Part shown: positions 17,681-25,710 of the stretch, piece by piece
Numbering within the stretch: position 1 is the stretch's first letter
Layout of the letters: every line of letters begins with the position of its first letter
DNA from: Clostridia bacterium
GTDB lineage: Bacteria > Bacillota > Clostridia > Christensenellales > CAG-1252
Reading direction: 5' to 3'
Assembly: GCA_017394805.1 (NCBI GenBank)
Contig: JAFPXC010000002.1
Coordinates: forward strand, 1 to 40,029
Length of the DNA stretch: 40,029 bases
Notes under the pieces: generated by a model
Told to the model about the DNA's origin: nothing
The model's database searches: none
What the model saw: only the letters and a program-made list of their open reading frames with translations
Program-made: the position numbers and the translations under genes

Positions 17681-19768
17681 ATGAAAAAGATTATCGTCTT
17701 CGTGTTGGTGGTGTGCATAGTGGCAAGCACCGTGGCCGTGTTGGCGGGGTGCAAGGATAAGAAAGAGCCCGTGGATTATACCAAATTCAATATACTGTAT
17801 CTGGGGGACTCCATCGCCGAGGCCATCGTGGGCGTGTCGCCCGAGGTCGAACGCGAGAATTACGGGTATTTCGGCATCATCGGACAGGTGAATAAGTATA
17901 CTTATTCAAATCGCGCCATTTCGGGCAACCAAACGGGGGAATTGCTGGCCTATATACGGCGGGAGGAAGAGGACGCGTACCTGACCAAGTCTATGATCGG
18001 GCAAGCGGACGTCATTTGCATTTCCATTACGGGCAACGACCTGTTGTGGCACAACTTCCCCATGATGCTGTTCGAGTTGGCCGCCAAAGAGAAGTTCGGC
18101 GAGGACTACGTCAACCAACAAGTCGTGAAAGACGGGTACGAATATAAGCGCTATCAAGTCATCAACGAGGCGGGCGATATGCGCACCGTGGAGAAGGGCG
18201 AAACAGTGCCCTCCGCGGGGTGGCGTTGGGTGGCGCCCGGCGACGGGTTGGCGACCTTCGAGCGCGTGAAGCAAGTGGCGAAGAGCAACGTGGAGGCCGT
18301 GGTGGAAGAGTTGCATACGCAAAATCCGCAAGCGACCATTATCTTCCAAAACGTGTATAACCCCGTGGACGACGAGAGCGAGATTATTCCAATGGATTTG
18401 GTGGCGGATTTGATAAAGATAGACGCCAAATACGACTACGCGACCGAGGCGGGCGTGGAAGAATACCGCAAGAAAGGCGCGTATATGCTGGGCGCAATGT
18501 CGGATATATTGAAAGGCGTGGCCGGGAAAAACGACAAAGTGGAGTTCGTGGACGTGGCCAAGGCATTCGACGAGATCTATCGCAACGACCGCGCTCGCGG
18601 CAAGAAATTGATATTCGTGGACGGCGTGCACCCCAGCGACCAAGGGCACGCGGTGATCGCGGCGACTCTGCAAAAGAAGTTGATCGAGTTGGGATTTGCC
18701 GAAGGCAAAAATTCGTTGGAAGCCTATAAGACCTTGCGCGTAGACCAATTGACGAGGCTGTATAAGGGCGTGAGCGGGTTCGATTACGACGGGGCCGTGG
18801 CCAAAGTGAACGCCGCAAAAGAATTCGACCAAGTGAGCGTGGCCTACTTCGGAGCCGTGGAGGGATACGAGGCGAAATTGTCCGCCGATCCCGCCGAGGG
18901 ACGCGCGACCAACGGCGTGTTCGTAAAGGAAGAAGAGCACTACGACCTCTCGCGCGTGGTGTCCAAAAAAGCCGACTACGCGACACAAGAGGGGTTGGAC
19001 GGCGTGTTGAAACTGCTTGACCCGCTATTCGAGGAAAAACGGTTGACGCTTTCGACGGACGGCGTGATGGAGATCAAAGTGACGGTGTGCGCGGACGATG
19101 TGAAGGCCTTTCTTTCCCTCGTCAATCTGGACGGTATGGTGCTGGGCGGCAAGGAAGACACCTTCTACCAAGACGCGGAGGGCAACTTGACCAACCTCAA
19201 AATGAACGGCGCGATGGACGCCTTTTGGACCATTTCGGCGTATGCCGACCAGCTGTTCCCCGGACTGGGCTTCACCAAGGGGACGTTGGGCGCGAATTTC
19301 CACTATTTGTTCGATAGTCTCGGCCTCGGCATCGAGGGGTTGGAGCCTTTGATGTCCGTTCCCTACGTGGACGAGGCGGGGCTGCCCGTGGATATGGCGC
19401 CCGAAGGCACCGTCGACCAAGATACGGTGGGGAAGACCTACGCGTCCTACGTGGACTATCTGTGCGCCTATCTCGGGCGCTACCAGGAAGTGGTGGACGC
19501 GGACGGGCGTACTTTGCACGTGGATAAGTTGCCCGCGGGCGTGACTGCGAAGTTGGGTGAAATAGGCGACCTGACCGTGCATATCAAGACCGCGTATTCG
19601 CTGAAAACCGTGACCGCTTCGGACGGCAAGACCTACGAAGCCGTGTATTGCGGCGCGTATCGGGAGAATACTTCGCCCTGGCTCGTGATGACCAAGTACG
19701 TGGACGACGAAGGGAAAGCGCACCTCAAAATGTGTTTCGAGGTGATGGGGATAGAGATACACTTTTGA
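17681..19768 (+). CDS. SGNH/GDSL-family hydrolase, predicted surface lipoprotein
   Basis: 695 residues. A signal peptide (1-23) ends in VLAGC, so C24 should be lipidated and the protein tethered outside the membrane. The hydrolase domain covers about 35-350: block I LYLGDSIAEA with S44, block III SITGND with N119, and block V VDGVHPSDQGH with D314 and H317, giving a complete Ser-Asp-His set. Such enzymes remove acyl groups from lipids or polysaccharides. Residues about 360-695 form a second region with no motif I know. ATG at 17681 follows GAGGTGG. A 12-bp-stem hairpin overlaps the stop codon. The substrate is unknown. Confidence 0.87.
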   Translation: MKKIIVFVLVVCIVASTVAVLAGCKDKKEPVDYTKFNILYLGDSIAEAIVGVSPEVERENYGYFGIIGQVNKYTYSNRAISGNQTGELLAYIRREEEDAYLTKSMIGQADVICISITGNDLLWHNFPMMLFELAAKEKFGEDYVNQQVVKDGYEYKRYQVINEAGDMRTVEKGETVPSAGWRWVAPGDGLATFERVKQVAKSNVEAVVEELHTQNPQATIIFQNVYNPVDDESEIIPMDLVADLIKIDAKYDYATEAGVEEYRKKGAYMLGAMSDILKGVAGKNDKVEFVDVAKAFDEIYRNDRARGKKLIFVDGVHPSDQGHAVIAATLQKKLIELGFAEGKNSLEAYKTLRVDQLTRLYKGVSGFDYDGAVAKVNAAKEFDQVSVAYFGAVEGYEAKLSADPAEGRATNGVFVKEEEHYDLSRVVSKKADYATQEGLDGVLKLLDPLFEEKRLTLSTDGVMEIKVTVCADDVKAFLSLVNLDGMVLGGKEDTFYQDAEGNLTNLKMNGAMDAFWTISAYADQLFPGLGFTKGTLGANFHYLFDSLGLGIEGLEPLMSVPYVDEAGLPVDMAPEGTVDQDTVGKTYASYVDYLCAYLGRYQEVVDADGRTLHVDKLPAGVTAKLGEIGDLTVHIKTAYSLKTVTASDGKTYEAVYCGAYRENTSPWLVMTKYVDDEGKAHLKMCFEVMGIEIHF

Positions 19769-19791
19769 GGCGAATTATATTCGCCTCAAAA
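19763..19791. terminator. 12-bp hairpin overlapping the GDSL stop codon
   Basis: TTTTGAGGCGAA pairs perfectly with TTCGCCTCAAAA around a five-base loop, and the TGA stop is inside the left arm. The T-rich flank is weak on the plus strand, so termination is possible but not assured. Confidence 0.55.
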
Positions 19792-19793
19792 GG

Positions 19794-19863
19794 TGAAGTT
19801 CAAGGCGAAGCCTTGAGTGAAGTTTGACATCCGTCAAGTGAAGTTTCGCCTGCGGCGAAAGCG
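19794..19863. repeat. hairpin array, GTGAAGTT type
   Basis: Three units: GTGAAGTT with CAAGGC/GCCTTG, with TTGAC/GTCAA, and with TTTCGCC/GGCGAAA. This array fills the gap between the GDSL gene and nnr. Confidence 0.75.
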
Positions 19864-19885
19864 CGGGGATAAAAGAAAAGAGTAG

Positions 19886-21367
19886 ATGAAAGACGTGTTG
19901 ACCGTGGAAAATATGAGATTGGCCGACCGAGCGACGATGGCGCGAGAGGGCATTGACGAGATCGCGCTCGTGAAAAGAGTCGCCGAGGCCATCATGGGTT
20001 ACCGCGCGTGGGCGAGACGTATCGCCGTCGCGTGCGGCAAGGGCAACAACGGCGCGGACGGAATGGCGTTGGCGGGCGTGCTGGCGGCGCGGGGCGCGGA
20101 CGTGACCGTGTACTGCGTGGAAGGAAAGAGAAGCCCCGCCTGCGCGTATTACCGCGAGACTTTGCCGAAAAAGGTCAAGGTGGTGGAAATAGACGAAACT
20201 ACCCGCATAGAGGGCTACGATATCGTATTCGACTGCTTGTTGGGGACGGGCTTCGAGGGCGTGCCGAAGGGCGCGGCGGCTTGGGGCATACGCGCCGTCA
20301 ACGAGAGCGGGGCGACGGTGGTATCGGTGGATATCGCAAGCGGTCTCAATGCCGACAGCGGTATGGCCGAATTGTGCGTAAAATCCGACCTCACTTTGAG
20401 TATCGGCGGGTATAAGGCGGGCAACCTGTTGAATATGGCCAAAGATACCTACCGCACGCTCGACGTGCTCGAGGTGGGCATTGTGCCCGTGACCGAGACC
20501 TACGGGTTGGCGGAGGCCGCGGATGTGAAGGCCGCGTTGGGCGAACGAAAACACTTCTCCAACAAGGGCGACTATGGCTATATCGCCCTCGTCGGCGGGA
20601 GTTTGCCCTATTCGGGCGCGGTGCGGTTGGCCGCGATGGCCGCCGCCGCGATGCGTTCGGGCGCGGGCGTGGCGAAGGTGGCGACGGCGAAGAGTTTGTG
20701 CCCCCTACTGGTGCCGCAGATATTGGAAAGCACGCTGTACCCCTTGTGCGAGCGGGACGGCCAGATCGGGTTTGACCGCGAGGAGATAGAGCGGCTCGTC
20801 GGCAACGTCAAAGCCGTGGCGTTCGGTATGGGCGTGGGTACGGGCGAGGGCGCAAAGGCCATTCTTGCGTACCTATTGGAAAACTACGCGGGCAGGCTCG
20901 TGGTGGACGCGGACGGGCTGACCTTGTTGTCGCAAATGGACGCGGACTTTCTTCGTAGAAGAAAATGCACGCTCGTATTGACCCCGCACGTCAAGGAATT
21001 CGGACGGATGACGGGCAAGAGCGTAGAGGATATATTCGCGCATTTCGCGGAATACGCCGTGGACTACGCCAAAGCGGTGGGGGCGGTGGTGCTGTTGAAA
21101 GGCGCGACGACCGTCGTGACCGACGGCAAGCGGGTGGCCTTGGTAGACGCGGGGGCGCCCGGTATGGCGACCGCAGGCTCGGGCGACGTACTGTCGGGGG
21201 TGCTGGCGGCGACGTTGGGCTACGTGGAGGACGCGTGGACGGCGACCTATGCCGCCGCGTATATCAACGGCAAAGCGGGCGAAGCGGCGCAAGCAAAAGT
21301 GGGCGCGACGAGTATGATCGCCTCGGATACGGTGCGTGAGATAGCGGGCGTGATAGGGACAATGTAG
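19886..21367 (+). CDS. nnr: bifunctional NAD(P)H-hydrate epimerase / ADP-dependent dehydratase
   Basis: 493 residues joining both NAD(P)H-hydrate repair activities. The YjeF_N epimerase half (about 1-210) shows VACGKGNNGADGMALA and VSVDIASGLNADSG. The YjeF_C dehydratase half (about 215-493) shows DYGYIALVGGS, a ribokinase-like fold, VDADGLTLL, TPHVKEFGRM and AGSGDVLSGVLAA, the loop that binds ADP. Both sets are complete. The N-terminus is slightly shorter than in the E. coli enzyme. The start ATG at 19886 has only a weak AAGAG ribosome site, preceded by a hairpin array. Confidence 0.95.
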   Translation: MKDVLTVENMRLADRATMAREGIDEIALVKRVAEAIMGYRAWARRIAVACGKGNNGADGMALAGVLAARGADVTVYCVEGKRSPACAYYRETLPKKVKVVEIDETTRIEGYDIVFDCLLGTGFEGVPKGAAAWGIRAVNESGATVVSVDIASGLNADSGMAELCVKSDLTLSIGGYKAGNLLNMAKDTYRTLDVLEVGIVPVTETYGLAEAADVKAALGERKHFSNKGDYGYIALVGGSLPYSGAVRLAAMAAAAMRSGAGVAKVATAKSLCPLLVPQILESTLYPLCERDGQIGFDREEIERLVGNVKAVAFGMGVGTGEGAKAILAYLLENYAGRLVVDADGLTLLSQMDADFLRRRKCTLVLTPHVKEFGRMTGKSVEDIFAHFAEYAVDYAKAVGAVVLLKGATTVVTDGKRVALVDAGAPGMATAGSGDVLSGVLAATLGYVEDAWTATYAAAYINGKAGEAAQAKVGATSMIASDTVREIAGVIGTM

Positions 21368-21388
21368 GCGCCAAAGGCGCGGAGAGAT

Positions 21389-21580
21389 TCGTATGCGGTG
21401 CATACGGGAGAAATCCGTGCCAAGGCACGGGTGAAATCCGCTCGAACCGAGAACGGGTGAAATCCGACGTCCGTCGGGACGTGGGCGCGCGGGGCGCGGA
21501 AGACGGTTTAAGATATTGTAAGCCAATATTAGTGAATTGCACGCTGTGCGTGCGTGAATTGCGCAAAGCGTGTGAATTTG
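21389..21580. repeat. hairpin array, GTGAAATCC then GTGAATTG types
   Basis: After a GTATGC/GCATAC hairpin, three GTGAAATCC-type units carry CGTGCC/GGCACG, CGCTCG/CGAGAACGG (pairing partly lost) and CGACG/CGTCG. At 21532-21580, GTGAATTG units carry GCACGC/GCGTGC and GCGC/GCGT. The stretch between nnr and the metY promoter holds nothing else. Confidence 0.75.
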
Positions 21581-21581
21581 C

Positions 21582-21611
21582 TTGCTACGACGGAAAGAAA
21601 CATTGTATAAT
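21582..21611 (+). promoter_or_regulatory. metY-metA promoter
   Basis: TTGCTA (21582-21587), 18 bases, TATAAT (21606-21611). The leader is only about 25 bases, so there is no room for an S-box or T-box riboswitch. The -35 directly abuts the hairpin array. Confidence 0.7.
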
Positions 21612-21643
21612 GTTTTTACATTTCATTTGATTTGGAGGCGGAT

Positions 21644-22930
21644 ATGGCTGACAAAAAGAGAATAGAGACCATTTGCGTGCAAGGCGGATATACGCCCAAG
21701 AACGGCGAACCGCGACAAATACCCATCTACCAAAGCACCACGTTCAAGTACGATACGAGCGAGGATATGGGCAAGTTGTTCGACCTCGAGGCGTCGGGCT
21801 ACTTCTATACGCGTCTGCAAAACCCCACCAACGATTACGTGGCCGCCAAGTTGGCCGAGTTGGAGGGGGGTACGGCGGGCATGCTGACCTCGTCGGGGCA
21901 GGCGGCCAATTTCTTCGCGGTGTTCAACCTGGCGCAAGCGGGCGACCACGTGGTGGCGAGCGCCGCCATCTACGGAGGCACGTTCAACCTGTTCAACGTG
22001 ACGATGAAGAAGATGGGTATCGACTTCACGTTCGTCTCGCCCGACGCCACCGAAGAGGAGTTGGAAGCGGCTTTCCGTCCCAACACGAAGGCTTTGTTCG
22101 GCGAGACTATCGCCAACCCCGCTTTGTCCGTGCTGGATATCGAGATGTTCGCCCGCGTGGCGCATAAGATGGGCGTGCCTTTCATCATCGACAACACCTT
22201 CGCCACGCCCGTGCATTGCCGTCCCATCGAATGGGGCGCGGATATCGTGACGCACTCCACGACCAAGTACATAGACGGACACGGCAGTTCGGTCGGCGGC
22301 GCTATCGTGGACGCGGGCAAGTTCGACTGGATGGCCCATAAGGACAAGTTCCCCGGCCTGACTACGCCCGACGACAGTTATCACGGCATCGTGTACGCCG
22401 AGAAGTTCGGCAAAGAAGGCGCGTTCATCACCAAATGCACCGCGCAACTGATGCGTGACTTCGGCGCGATACAGGCACCGCAACACGCGTATTATATCAA
22501 CCTCGGCTTGGAAAGCCTGCCCGTGAGAATGGCGCGTCACGCCGAGAACGGTCAAAAAGTGGCCGAATTTTTGGCCGCGCACGACAAGATCGAGTGGGTG
22601 CGCTACTGCGGTCTCAAAGGGGATAAGTATTACGAATTGGGGCAAAAGTACCTGCCGAAAGGAAGCTGCGGCGTGGTGAGTTTCGGCGTGAAGGGCGGTA
22701 GAAAGGCCGCCGAGACCTTTATGAAGAACCTGAAGGTGGCCGCCATCGAAACGCACGTCGCGGACGCGCGGACCTGCTGTCTGCACCCCGCTTCGGCTAC
22801 CCACAGACAACTGACCGACGAGCAACTGGAGGCGGCGGGTATCTCCGCGAACCTCGTGCGCTACAGCTGCGGATTGGAGAACGCGGACGACCTCATCGAG
22901 GATATCGCGCAAGCCTTGGAAATGATTTGA
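21644..22930 (+). CDS. metY: O-acetylhomoserine sulfhydrylase
   Basis: 428 residues, the length typical of the O-acetylhomoserine sulfhydrylase branch of the Cys/Met PLP-dependent family (cystathionine enzymes are nearer 380). It makes homocysteine from O-acetylhomoserine and sulfide. K208 in THSTTKYIDGHG binds PLP; YTRLQNPTNDYVAAKLAELE and SSGQAANFF are family signatures. ATG at 21644 follows TTGGAGG. It lies one base before metA, whose product supplies the acetylated substrate, so the pair forms a compact route to homocysteine. Confidence 0.94.
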   Translation: MADKKRIETICVQGGYTPKNGEPRQIPIYQSTTFKYDTSEDMGKLFDLEASGYFYTRLQNPTNDYVAAKLAELEGGTAGMLTSSGQAANFFAVFNLAQAGDHVVASAAIYGGTFNLFNVTMKKMGIDFTFVSPDATEEELEAAFRPNTKALFGETIANPALSVLDIEMFARVAHKMGVPFIIDNTFATPVHCRPIEWGADIVTHSTTKYIDGHGSSVGGAIVDAGKFDWMAHKDKFPGLTTPDDSYHGIVYAEKFGKEGAFITKCTAQLMRDFGAIQAPQHAYYINLGLESLPVRMARHAENGQKVAEFLAAHDKIEWVRYCGLKGDKYYELGQKYLPKGSCGVVSFGVKGGRKAAETFMKNLKVAAIETHVADARTCCLHPASATHRQLTDEQLEAAGISANLVRYSCGLENADDLIEDIAQALEMI

Positions 22931-22931
22931 T

Positions 22932-23837
22932 ATGCCTATCATCGTACCGAAGGACATACCCGCCGCGAAAGTGCTGGCGGGGGAAAATATATTCGTGATG
23001 AACGAATTGCGAGCGGCCACGCAGGACATACGTCCTCTGGAAATCGCCGTGCTCAATCTCATGCCCACGAAAATCGTGACCGAGACGCAGTTGATGCGCC
23101 TACTGTCCAACTCGCCGTTGCAGGTGAATATCACGCTGTTGGCGACGCGCTCCTACGTGGGGAAGAATACGCCCGTGTCCCATTTGGATAAGTTCTACTG
23201 CACGTTCGACGACGTGAAGCATCGCCGCTTCGACGGTATGATTATCACGGGCGCACCCGTGGAAGATATCGACTTCGCGGACGTGAAATATTGGGACGAG
23301 TTGGCCGAAGTGTTCGAGTTCGTCAAAACGAACGTGACTTCGACGATGTTTATCTGCTGGGGCGCGCAGGCCGCCGTGCATTATTATTACGGCATAGAAA
23401 AACAGCCCTTGCCCAAGAAATTGTTCGGTATCTATCGGTATTACGGGTTCGACCGCTTCGAGCCACTGCTCAAGGGACTGGACGACGGCTTTGCCATGCC
23501 GCACAGCAGGCATACGACCATACGCGAGAAGGACGTAAGAGAGAGCAAGGACCTCGTGCTGTTGGCGTCGTCCGAGGAGACGGGGCCGGCCATCGCAAGG
23601 TCGGTGGATAATCGCTTCATCTTCGTCTTCGGACACCCCGAGTATGACCGCGAAACCTTGGAGACCGAGTACCTGCGCGACCTCGGGAAGGGGTTGCCCA
23701 TCGAGGCGCCCGTCCATTATTATCGCGAAGGGACCGCGGGGGAGATCGATTTTTGTTGGAGTTCGACGGCAAATCTCTTGTACTCCAACTGGTTGAACCA
23801 CTACGTGTATCAAATCACGCCGTACGATTGGAAGTAG
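22932..23837 (+). CDS. metA: homoserine O-acetyltransferase (MetA type)
   Basis: 301 residues, full length. The catalytic C142 lies in FICWGAQAAVH and the H235/E237 pair in FGHPEYD. Residue 111 in TGAPVED is glutamate, the residue reported to favour acetyl-CoA over succinyl-CoA in this family, so acetyltransferase is the better name despite the MetA fold. That matches metY, which uses O-acetylhomoserine. It starts one base after the metY stop and must be co-transcribed with it. A bidirectional terminator lies about 210 bases downstream. Confidence 0.95.
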   Translation: MPIIVPKDIPAAKVLAGENIFVMNELRAATQDIRPLEIAVLNLMPTKIVTETQLMRLLSNSPLQVNITLLATRSYVGKNTPVSHLDKFYCTFDDVKHRRFDGMIITGAPVEDIDFADVKYWDELAEVFEFVKTNVTSTMFICWGAQAAVHYYYGIEKQPLPKKLFGIYRYYGFDRFEPLLKGLDDGFAMPHSRHTTIREKDVRESKDLVLLASSEETGPAIARSVDNRFIFVFGHPEYDRETLETEYLRDLGKGLPIEAPVHYYREGTAGEIDFCWSSTANLLYSNWLNHYVYQITPYDWK

Positions 23838-23868
23838 GCTTGCCATAGGCAAGCGCACCCCTATGGGG

Positions 23869-23968
23869 AGAGAAATCCAAGGCACATAGCCTTGGGTGAA
23901 ATCCGTGGGTTGCACGGGATAAATCCGCTCAAACCATGAGCGGGAGAAATCCGACGTGCATCGGGATG
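23869..23968. repeat. hairpin array, GTGAAATCC type
   Basis: Four units with hairpins CAAGGC/GCCTTG, CGTG/CACG, CGCTC/GAGCG and CGACG/CATCG, in the same order as at 14050-14146. Loops and outer bases differ, and pairing is largely kept. Confidence 0.8.
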
Positions 23969-24047
23969 CGACAGTTTTCCGATGGTGGATGCGAGATGGT
24001 CGGCGGGGCCTAAGTGAGTGTCAATTTGAAAGGTGCTGAAAAAAGAA

Positions 24048-24090
24048 TTGCCCCTGCGCGACCAAACGCGAGGGGCAACGTTTTATATTT
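24048..24090. terminator. bidirectional terminator between metA and the XRE gene
   Basis: TTGCCCCT pairs with AGGGGCAA, with an inner CGCG/CGCG pair. T-rich sequence follows on the plus strand (GTTTTATATTTT) and on the minus strand (TTCTTTTTT). Confidence 0.85.
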
Positions 24091-24098
24091 TGAATGAT

Positions 24099-24326
24099 CT
24101 AATAGTGTTTCCGTCCTAAAAGCACGTCGATATCTTCGCCGAAGTAATCGGCGATTTTGCATAAATTGGCAATCGAAATTTCGCGTTGACAATGCAGGTA
24201 GCGAGAGAGCGTTTGTTGGGGTATGCCGACGCGTTTTGCAAATTCGTTGACCGACATTTCGCCTAACAACTCGCGCAAGTTTTTCGCAAATATAAGCATA
24301 TAGTTTTTTGTTTCATTGTTCTCCAT
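24099..24326 (-). CDS. XRE-family transcriptional regulator
   Basis: 75 residues, essentially one Cro/CI helix-turn-helix: NLRELLGEMSVNEFAKRVG, then IPQQTLSRYLHCQREIS as the turn and recognition helix, then LCKIADYFGEDIDVLLGRK. It has no sensor domain, so it probably acts as a small dimeric repressor. There is no ribosome site; a TGTAAT -10-like box lies eight bases before the ATG, suggesting a very short or absent leader. It is divergent from the PH-domain gene, with two palindromes (24338-24380) between the promoters. The coding sequence is AT-richer than its neighbours. Confidence 0.9.
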   Translation of the reverse strand: MENNETKNYMLIFAKNLRELLGEMSVNEFAKRVGIPQQTLSRYLHCQREISIANLCKIADYFGEDIDVLLGRKHY

Positions 24327-24337
24327 ATCAAAAGATT

Positions 24338-24380
24338 ACACCTTTTGGTGAAAGTTTATTGACATTACACCAAATGGTGT
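24338..24380. promoter_or_regulatory. pair of palindromic operators, ACACCWNNTGGTGW
   Basis: Site 1 at 24338-24351 (ACACCTTTTGGTGA) overlaps the -10-like box of the XRE gene. Site 2 at 24367-24380 (ACACCAAATGGTGT, a perfect palindrome) lies just upstream of the TATAAT at 24394-24399 for the PH-domain gene. Both are preceded by ATT. The centres are 29 bases apart. Confidence 0.7.
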
Positions 24381-24423
24381 GATAAAGTAACAGTATAATC
24401 TATTTTTTTCAAAAGGAGGGCGT

Positions 24424-24840
24424 ATGAGTTATATTGAAGAAAAAGTATTATCGGGGAATGAACATATCGTAAAACGAGCGACGATCAGCAAAATACCCTT
24501 GTTTTGGTGGTGGGTTGGCGGAATATTGGGGTGTTGGCTGTTGCTTATACCAACGATAAAAGCCATAAAAGCAACTTTGGCATATCGCACGACCGAATAT
24601 GTGATAACCGACAAAAAAGTAATCGAGAAGAGAGGTATCGTTTCGGTGCGGTGCGACGAAATGCTCTTGGAGAAAGTGGAGAACGTGGTGGTTCAGCAAG
24701 CCTTTTGGGGCAGACTATGCAAGTTCGGTACTGTCATCATAAAAGGAACGAACCGAGACAATATCTATTTTGTCAATATCAAGGATTATCTTGATGTCAA
24801 GGAAGTTTTGAATGGAGTGATAGGGAGCAGAAACGAGTAG
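24424..24840 (+). CDS. membrane protein with a bacterial PH domain (bPH2)
   Basis: 138 residues. Two adjacent hydrophobic segments (about 24-52: LFWWWVGGILGCWLLLIPTIKA in two halves) are followed by a bPH2 domain with YRTTEYVITDKKVIEKRGIVS and VENVVVQQAFWGRLCKFGTV, the signature of the YdbS/YdbT-like family. AAAGGAGGG precedes the ATG. Its promoter is flanked by the operators shared with the XRE gene, so this is probably the repressor's target. The role of single bPH2 proteins is not established. A strong terminator follows. Confidence 0.87.
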   Translation: MSYIEEKVLSGNEHIVKRATISKIPLFWWWVGGILGCWLLLIPTIKAIKATLAYRTTEYVITDKKVIEKRGIVSVRCDEMLLEKVENVVVQQAFWGRLCKFGTVIIKGTNRDNIYFVNIKDYLDVKEVLNGVIGSRNE

Positions 24841-24861
24841 CAAAAAATGAATGGAAAAATC

Positions 24862-24890
24862 AAAAAACCCGACGAAAAGTCGGGTTTTTT
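24862..24890. terminator. bidirectional terminator, PH gene and tRNA-Cys/Gly unit
   Basis: AAAAAACCCGAC pairs with GTCGGGTTTTTT around GAAAA. It ends the PH-domain gene on the plus strand. On the minus strand it begins exactly at the CCA end of tRNA-Cys, so it also ends the tRNA transcript. Confidence 0.9.
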
Positions 24891-24963
24891 GGAGGCACCA
24901 CCCAGAATCGAACTGGGGATAAGGGTTTTGCAGACCCGGGCCTTACCGCTTGGCGATGGTGCC
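24890..24963 (-). tRNA. tRNA-Cys (GCA)
   Basis: A 7-bp acceptor GGCACCA/TGGTGCC, T discriminator as expected for cysteine, anticodon GCA in CTGCAAA, T-loop GTTCGATTC and an encoded CCA. Confidence 0.95.
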
Positions 24964-24973
24964 ATATAAAAAA

Positions 24974-25122
24974 TTGGAGCGGGAGACGGGATAGCCGTCG
25001 CGTCGCTCGGCGTGCTTCCGCAACGAACCCGCAAGCAGGTCACAAGCGAATATCGCTTGTCTTGTGCCAAAGGCACAAGCGAATCCCGTCTCAAAAAGAG
25101 AGGGAACGCTTAAGCACTTGTT
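24974..25122. repeat. partial copy of the tRNA-Gly 3' end between the two tRNAs
   Basis: TTGGAGCGGGAGACGGGAT at 24974-24992 repeats, base for base over 19 positions, the 3' end of tRNA-Gly at 25122-25140. The spacer contains an inverted GAATCCCGTCTC (25080-25091) and a hairpin CTTGTGCC/GGCACAAG. It could be a recombination scar or a site-specific integration footprint. Confidence 0.7.
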
Positions 25123-25197
25123 TGGAGCGGGAGACGGGATTCGGACCCGCGACATTTGCCTTGGCAAGGCAACGCTCTACCACTGAGCCACTCCCGC
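25123..25197 (-). tRNA. tRNA-Gly (GCC)
   Basis: Acceptor GCGGGAG/CTCCCGC, D-arm GCTCAGTGGTAGAGC, anticodon GCC in TTGCCAA, T-loop GTCCGAATC, T discriminator and encoded CCA. It is upstream of tRNA-Cys in the same direction. Confidence 0.96.
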
Positions 25198-25207
25198 GTG
25201 CTATTTG

Positions 25208-25236
25208 AATATATCATATTTTATGCCCGATTGCAA
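25208..25236 (-). promoter_or_regulatory. promoter of the tRNA-Gly/tRNA-Cys unit
   Basis: Minus strand TTGCAA (25236-25231), 17 bases, TATATT (25213-25208), about 10 bases before the tRNA-Gly 5' end. Confidence 0.65.
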
Positions 25237-25296
25237 CAATTTTTTGCAACTTTTCGAAAAAAAGTGTTATTTTGATGGTTGCGATAAAATGATTAG

Positions 25297-25325
25297 TTGA
25301 CAGACGGGCAGGGGAATGGTACAAT
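25297..25325 (+). promoter_or_regulatory. tRNA-Leu promoter
   Basis: TTGACA (25297-25302), 17 bases, TACAAT (25320-25325), with the tRNA starting 10 bases later. Confidence 0.85.
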
Positions 25326-25335
25326 AGGCACAGTT

Positions 25336-25421
25336 GCCGGTGTGGCGAAATGGTAGACGCAAGGGACTTAAAATCCCTCGGAGTAACATCCGTACCGGTT
25401 CGAGTCCGGTCACCGGCACCA
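25336..25421 (+). tRNA. tRNA-Leu (TAA)
   Basis: 86 bases with acceptor GCCGGTG/CACCGGC, anticodon TAA in ACTTAAAAT, a long variable arm (CGGAGTAACATCCG), T-loop GTTCGAGTC, A discriminator and encoded CCA. Repeat sequence starts within its 3' end. Confidence 0.97.
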
Positions 25422-25545
25422 CCTCAAAAACAGCCCTACAACCCGTAGGGTTGTTTTTCGTATGGGGTGACGCTATGCTTGCATAAAGCGGCACCCCTAT
25501 ACGAAAAAAGGAGCGCGAGAGCGCGAGGGCTGTTTTTGAGGTGGT
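25418..25545. repeat. 128-bp palindromic element abutting tRNA-Leu
   Basis: The 20-bp ends ACCACCTCAAAAACAGCCCT and its exact inverse enclose nested pairing: CAACCC/GGGTTG, then TTTTTCGTAT(A)GGGGTG against CACCCCTATACGAAAAA with an inner TATGC/GCATA, then GCGC/GCGC. The whole can fold as one branched stem. It has the shape of a miniature inverted-repeat element, and its left end overlaps the tRNA discriminator and CCA. No gene is present between here and 26180. Confidence 0.75.
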
Positions 25546-25618
25546 AGCACACCCCCTGGGAAAGGGGCCGGACGGATTTGCCGCAAGGCGGCAAAATCTT
25601 GTACGGTCGAAACGGTGC

Positions 25619-25710
25619 GGGGTGACGCTATGCTTGCATAAAGCGGCACCCCTATACGAAAAAAGGAGCGCGAGAGCGCGAGGGCTGTTTTTGAGGTGGT
25701 AGCACACCCC
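25619..25710. repeat. second copy of the right part of the palindromic element
   Basis: 92 bases identical by eye to 25464-25555, running through the tip hairpin and the right end. A third, diverged partial copy lies at 25890-25943. Between copies, GGACGGATTTGCCGCAAGGCGG (split by one base from its relatives) also recurs near 25850 and 33120. Confidence 0.8.

Noticed and set aside
21612..21643. SAM riboswitch or T-box before metY
   Set aside because: The predicted leader is only about 25 bases.
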